Below the pieces are notes generated by a model, which did no database searches, was not told the DNA's origin, and saw nothing but the letters and a program-made list of their open reading frames with translations. A DNA stretch of 41,619 nt. It comes from Gammaproteobacteria bacterium (GTDB lineage Bacteria > Pseudomonadota > Gammaproteobacteria > UBA9339). Below are positions 38,404 through 41,619 of the stretch, one piece after another. Made by a program: the position numbers and the translations under genes. Each line of letters begins with the position of its first letter. The first letter of the stretch is position 1. The stretch is taken from the NCBI GenBank assembly GCA_016936855.1, contig JAFGXA010000053.1, forward strand, positions 1 through 41,619, written 5' to 3'.

Positions 38404-38823
38404 ATGAAAGAGCAAGTTGTTGCTTCTAAGTATGGTTTCGTCCTGAAGGTATTATCTTTGTTGATAGTTGCTATTGGTTGTTTTTACGCAGGTCATGCTC
38501 TTGCGGCTACTGGCAGCAACCAGACCATTGGTGATATCGCGCAAAATATTACCAGTTCTTTTAAGGAGATAGGTAAGCTTATGTTTGCTACTGCCTATTT
38601 GGCAGGCTTTGGTTTTGTTATTGCTGCGATTTTCAAATTTAAACAGCATAAAGATAACCCAACACAAATTCCTATGGGTACGCCAATTGCTATGTTGGTG
38701 ATTGGTGTTGCGTTGATATTTCTGCCTAGTATTATTGGTCCAGCTGGCTCTACAATCTTCAAAGATCAGGGGGTTGCCGGTGGTTTTAGTGGTCAGGGAA
38801 TTTCTATTATTCCAGGTAGTTAA
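38404..38823 (+). CDS. dotP: type IVB secretion membrane protein DotP (IcmD)
   Basis: DotP is a small inner-membrane Icm/Dot protein related to DotE and DotV. The ATG at 38404 follows AGGAG (38391-38395) and gives 139 residues (Legionella 132). A likely signal peptide ends HALA (residue 34), then come two membrane segments at about 57-78 (LATAYLAGFGFVIAAIF-like) and 93-112 (TPIAMLVIGVALIFLPSII), with a glycine-rich tail. The gene lies 49 bp after dotE and 2 bp before dotN, in Legionella order. Confidence 0.88.
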   Translation: MKEQVVASKYGFVLKVLSLLIVAIGCFYAGHALAATGSNQTIGDIAQNITSSFKEIGKLMFATAYLAGFGFVIAAIFKFKQHKDNPTQIPMGTPIAMLVIGVALIFLPSIIGPAGSTIFKDQGVAGGFSGQGISIIPGS

Positions 38824-38825
38824 TT

Positions 38826-39446
38826 ATGTCGTTTTACCCGCTAAAATTGCGTGTTGTTCATGGTGAATGGCGTCTTTTTGCTTTGCGTAGAGACGATCCT
38901 AAGTTTGCGGAATTTAAGAAGCGGGTTTTAAGGCGTGATAATTATACCTGTCAGTTTTGTGGGTTTCAGGCTAAAGATTACCAAGAAGTAGTGAACTTAG
39001 ATCACGATTATCACAATAACAAAATGGACAATATAGTTACCTCCTGCTTGCTTTGTGCGCAATGTCTTTTTTTAGATGCTATTGGCAAGGGCGAGTATGG
39101 TGGTGGAACATTAGTTTATTTGCCTGAGTTTAGTCAGAATGAACTGAATGCTTTTTCCCACGTATTATTTTGTGCTATGGCCAATAATACTGCTTATAAA
39201 GACGATGCTAAGACAATTTATCGAACTTTAAAGCTACGATCTAAAATAATTGAAGAGAAATTGGGAGAGGGGTTGAGTGATCCTTCTATGCTTGGGCAAA
39301 TGTTGATTGATGCCTATGTTGTTGGTCGTAAGCAGGTAAGAGAAAAAATGCTTGCGGATATAAGGTTATTGCCATCAAGAGACCGTTTTGAAGAGCAGAT
39401 TAAGAAGTGGGCAAATAGTGCCGATGTAGTGAACCCGGAGAGCTGA
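38826..39446 (+). CDS. dotN: type IVB coupling-complex protein DotN (IcmJ), HNH-like zinc fold
   Basis: DotN binds the coupling ATPase DotL in Legionella and is structurally related to HNH nucleases without known nuclease use. The 206-residue product (Legionella 208) has the zinc motif DNYTCQFCGF (C42, C45) and C74-X2-C77 in TSCLLCAQC, with the HNH-like NLDHDYHNNKMDN (57-69) between them. The C-terminal half is helical (residues about 140-200). The ATG lies 2 bp after dotP, and dotO starts 2 bp after its stop. It has no membrane segment, consistent with a cytoplasmic adaptor. Confidence 0.9.
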   Translation: MSFYPLKLRVVHGEWRLFALRRDDPKFAEFKKRVLRRDNYTCQFCGFQAKDYQEVVNLDHDYHNNKMDNIVTSCLLCAQCLFLDAIGKGEYGGGTLVYLPEFSQNELNAFSHVLFCAMANNTAYKDDAKTIYRTLKLRSKIIEEKLGEGLSDPSMLGQMLIDAYVVGRKQVREKMLADIRLLPSRDRFEEQIKKWANSADVVNPES

Positions 39447-39448
39447 TT

Positions 39449-41619
39449 ATGCCGTATATGTTGGACTCTATTATTGATGCGAAGGACGCCTTTTTTGCGT
39501 GGTTTGATACGGCGGTGAAGCGCACAACAGAATCATATTGTGCACTGCAAACGGCTGATAGCAGTACTTCTATCGTAGCAAATGATGGGTCCTTGGTGTC
39601 TATTCTCAAGCTCAGAGGTGTTATGGCTCTGATAGGCAGAGACGAATTTGATACTATTCAAGCTGGTCTTTTGCAAAATTTACAGACAACTATGTCTAAG
39701 TCTGGGCATGCAATCCAAATTTATTTTAACTACGATGGTGATAGCGTAAAAGAAGAAATTGAAAACATTTTACGTCCTGCTAAAGAAACTTCAGATCGTT
39801 TAAATCTAGATTTGAACGATCTCTTTAGAGAAAAAGTGGATTATTTATCGCGTTATTGTGCGCATGAGGAATTGTTCGTGGTTTTGTGGACAAGACCGAG
39901 CTTGATGAGTAAAGAACAATTTCGGCGTGCTGTTAAGGATAAGCGTCGTTTAATTATGGAAAAGGCAATTCCGCCTTTTCGTTTTAGTCAGAATCTTGTT
40001 GCAGCAATTACTGAATTAAGGGATGAGCATGATTCATTTGCAAGATCTGTCCTAAATGAGATGACAGCTCAAGGTATCGTCTCAGAGTTGCTTGAAGTAC
40101 ATGAAGCATTGCGCGAAGTGCGAAAAAGTATTGATCCGGAGTTTACAGATAGAACATGGCGTCCATTATTGCCAGGGGATAAAATAACTATAAAAGAACC
40201 CAAAAAAGTATATGGTGATATATCCGATATTTTGTGGCCTTCTCTATCGAGACAGCTTATTCCTAGAGATGCTCATAATGAAGATTTACGTACAGTAAGA
40301 GTAGGGGATAGGATTTATAGTTCCGTGTTTATTGATCTTTTCCCAAAAGAAGTGCAAACATTCTTCAATCTATTTTCCAAAATTTTGCAAGCCGAGATTC
40401 CTTGGCGTATATCATTTTTGATAGAAGGTGGAGGTTTATCTTCATTGCGGATTAAAAACGCTCTAACTTCGGTCATGAGTTGGTCCTCAGCGCAAAATAG
40501 ACTAATTAATGATGCTACTAATTTACTGAAATACATTAATCTCAACAGCGATGATGCTGTAGTGAAGCTAAGGGTTAGTCTTGCTACTTGGGCGCCTTAT
40601 GATGATGTGAAGTTATTGAGAACACGTACTTCATTGTTGGCTAGGGCGGTTGAAGCTTGGGGTTCATGTGATGTTTCTGAAGTGTCTGGAGATGCTTTTG
40701 CTGGTTGTATTTCTTCAGCTATGGGAATTGATTGCGATAGTGTCGCGACTCCCTCAGTGGCTCCTTTGTCAGATGTTTTACATATGTTGCCACTGTTTAG
40801 GCCATCTTCTCCATGGCGGCAGGGAGCTATTTTATTTAGATCTCCAGATGGTAAGCCATGGCCTTATCAGCCAGGATCTAAAGAACAGGTGACCTGGATT
40901 GATTTAATTTATGCGCGCCCTGGTTCTGGTAAGTCGGTACTGTCTAATGCAATAAATTTAGCTCTTTGTTTGTCATACGGAATTCAAAGATTGCCTCGTA
41001 TCTCCATTATTGATATAGGGCCGTCGAGTAGTGGTTTGATTTCGCTTTTGCAAGAATCATTGTCTTACGAGAATCGCCACCTGGTTGCATATCACCGTCT
41101 TAGAATGTCTTCGGATTTTTCTATTAATCCATTTGATACGCAGTTGGGGGCGAGAGTTCCTACGCCACAAGAACGTAGCTTTTTAGTGAACTTTTTAACA
41201 TTGTTAGCAACTCCAATCGGCAGTGAAAAGGCATATGATGGTGTTGCTGATATGGTTGGATTAGTAGTTGATGAGTTATACAAGCAGACTTCAGATGGTG
41301 GTAATCCTGCGGTATATACCGAAAATGTAGAAGAGTCGGTTGACGCTATATTAGATGAGATCGGTTTTGTGAAAGATGAGCGCACCACATGGTGGGAAGT
41401 TACGGATGCCCTGTTTTTAGCGGGATTTATCCATGAAGCAACATTGGCGCAGAGGAATGCTGTACCTCTTTTATCAGATGCTGCATCTATTTGTCGCAAT
41501 CCAGCGATAGAAGATCTTTATGGCAAAATTAATACTCCAACAGGAGAAATGTTAATTGATGCTTTTGCACGTATGATATCTGCTGCGGTACGAGATTATC
41601 CTATTTTGTCTCAGGCAAC
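39449..41619 (+). CDS. dotO: type IVB secretion ATPase DotO (IcmB), partial at window end
   Basis: DotO is the VirB4-like ATPase that forms the cytoplasmic energy complex with DotB. The frame opens at ATG 39449 (MPYMLDSIIDAKDAFFAW) and stays open to the window end, 723 codons, against about 1009 in Legionella, so roughly the last 290 are missing. The N-terminal half includes ALIGRDEFDTIQAGL, and DLFREKVDYLSRYCAHEELF lies near 130. The Walker A segment ARPGSGKS (residues 489-496) is followed by VLSNAINLAL and by SIIDIGPSSSGLIS. The first Walker glycine is alanine. It is translationally coupled to dotN (2-bp gap). Confidence 0.9.
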   Translation, partial: MPYMLDSIIDAKDAFFAWFDTAVKRTTESYCALQTADSSTSIVANDGSLVSILKLRGVMALIGRDEFDTIQAGLLQNLQTTMSKSGHAIQIYFNYDGDSVKEEIENILRPAKETSDRLNLDLNDLFREKVDYLSRYCAHEELFVVLWTRPSLMSKEQFRRAVKDKRRLIMEKAIPPFRFSQNLVAAITELRDEHDSFARSVLNEMTAQGIVSELLEVHEALREVRKSIDPEFTDRTWRPLLPGDKITIKEPKKVYGDISDILWPSLSRQLIPRDAHNEDLRTVRVGDRIYSSVFIDLFPKEVQTFFNLFSKILQAEIPWRISFLIEGGGLSSLRIKNALTSVMSWSSAQNRLINDATNLLKYINLNSDDAVVKLRVSLATWAPYDDVKLLRTRTSLLARAVEAWGSCDVSEVSGDAFAGCISSAMGIDCDSVATPSVAPLSDVLHMLPLFRPSSPWRQGAILFRSPDGKPWPYQPGSKEQVTWIDLIYARPGSGKSVLSNAINLALCLSYGIQRLPRISIIDIGPSSSGLISLLQESLSYENRHLVAYHRLRMSSDFSINPFDTQLGARVPTPQERSFLVNFLTLLATPIGSEKAYDGVADMVGLVVDELYKQTSDGGNPAVYTENVEESVDAILDEIGFVKDERTTWWEVTDALFLAGFIHEATLAQRNAVPLLSDAASICRNPAIEDLYGKINTPTGEMLIDAFARMISAAVRDYPILSQA

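Noticed and set aside
38826-39446. dotN read as a free-standing HNH endonuclease or homing element
   Set aside because: The HNH-like zinc fold is a known property of DotN/IcmJ, and the gene is tightly coupled between dotP and dotO.
33753-41619. An IncI-type conjugative transfer region instead of Icm/Dot
   Set aside because: Homologues exist (TraM to TraU), but DotG keeps decapeptide repeats, lengths match Icm/Dot proteins, and the flanks are core chromosome. No relaxase, pilus or plasmid genes are visible. Not fully excluded because the cluster is cut.

Overview
The window is a 41.6 kb gammaproteobacterial chromosome segment of low to moderate GC by eye, and every supported gene lies on the + strand. 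It most likely comes from a member or relative of the Legionellales (Coxiella/Legionella/Rickettsiella side). The basis is a canonical gammaproteobacterial ribosomal/RNA polymerase supercluster followed closely by a run of Icm/Dot type IVB secretion genes in Legionella order. The genus cannot be fixed from the sequence alone.

Layout. (1) 93-559: a strong promoter with a GC-rich discriminator, then tRNA-Tyr(GTA), tRNA-Gly(TCC), tRNA-Thr(GGT) and tRNA-Trp(CCA). The tuf gene often found between tRNA-Thr and tRNA-Trp is absent. (2) 577-12179: secE-nusG-rplK-rplA-rplJ-rplL-rpoB-rpoC, with a probable L1 operator before rplK, an L10 leader before rplJ and a 15-bp hairpin between rplL and rpoB. (3) 12298-16741: the str operon rpsL-rpsG-fusA-tuf with its own promoter and a hairpin plus T8 tract directly before tuf. 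(4) 16804-30077: S10, spc and alpha operons joined end to end (rpsJ to rplQ), including secY and the 37-residue L36 gene rpmJ. (5) 30134-33660: three metabolic or transport genes: guaD (TTG start), thyA and an AdiC-like amino acid antiporter. (6) 33688-41619: a promoter followed by dotI, dotH, dotG, dotF, dotE, dotP, dotN and dotO (icmL, K, E, G, C, D, J, B), the last cut by the window end.

How the parts work together. Regions 1-4 build the translation and transcription machinery and the Sec translocon, with feedback sites typical of ribosomal operons. Region 6 encodes the envelope core of an effector-secreting type IVB system: DotI and DotE/DotP in the inner membrane, DotF and DotG spanning the periplasm, DotH at the outer membrane, DotN as a coupling-complex adaptor, and the DotO ATPase. 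Coupling genes (dotL, dotM, icmS/W), dotA, dotB, dotC and dotD are not here and would have to be elsewhere.

Most notable points: the Icm/Dot cluster lies only about 3.7 kb from the ribosomal supercluster; DotG has a much reduced decapeptide-repeat region; ribosomal protein S14 is a hybrid of the long form with a complete four-cysteine zinc motif; S7 carries a roughly 20-residue insertion; there is no tufB; and an attenuator-like hairpin sits in front of tuf. I did not find a clearly undescribed system. The novelty is in variants of known ones.
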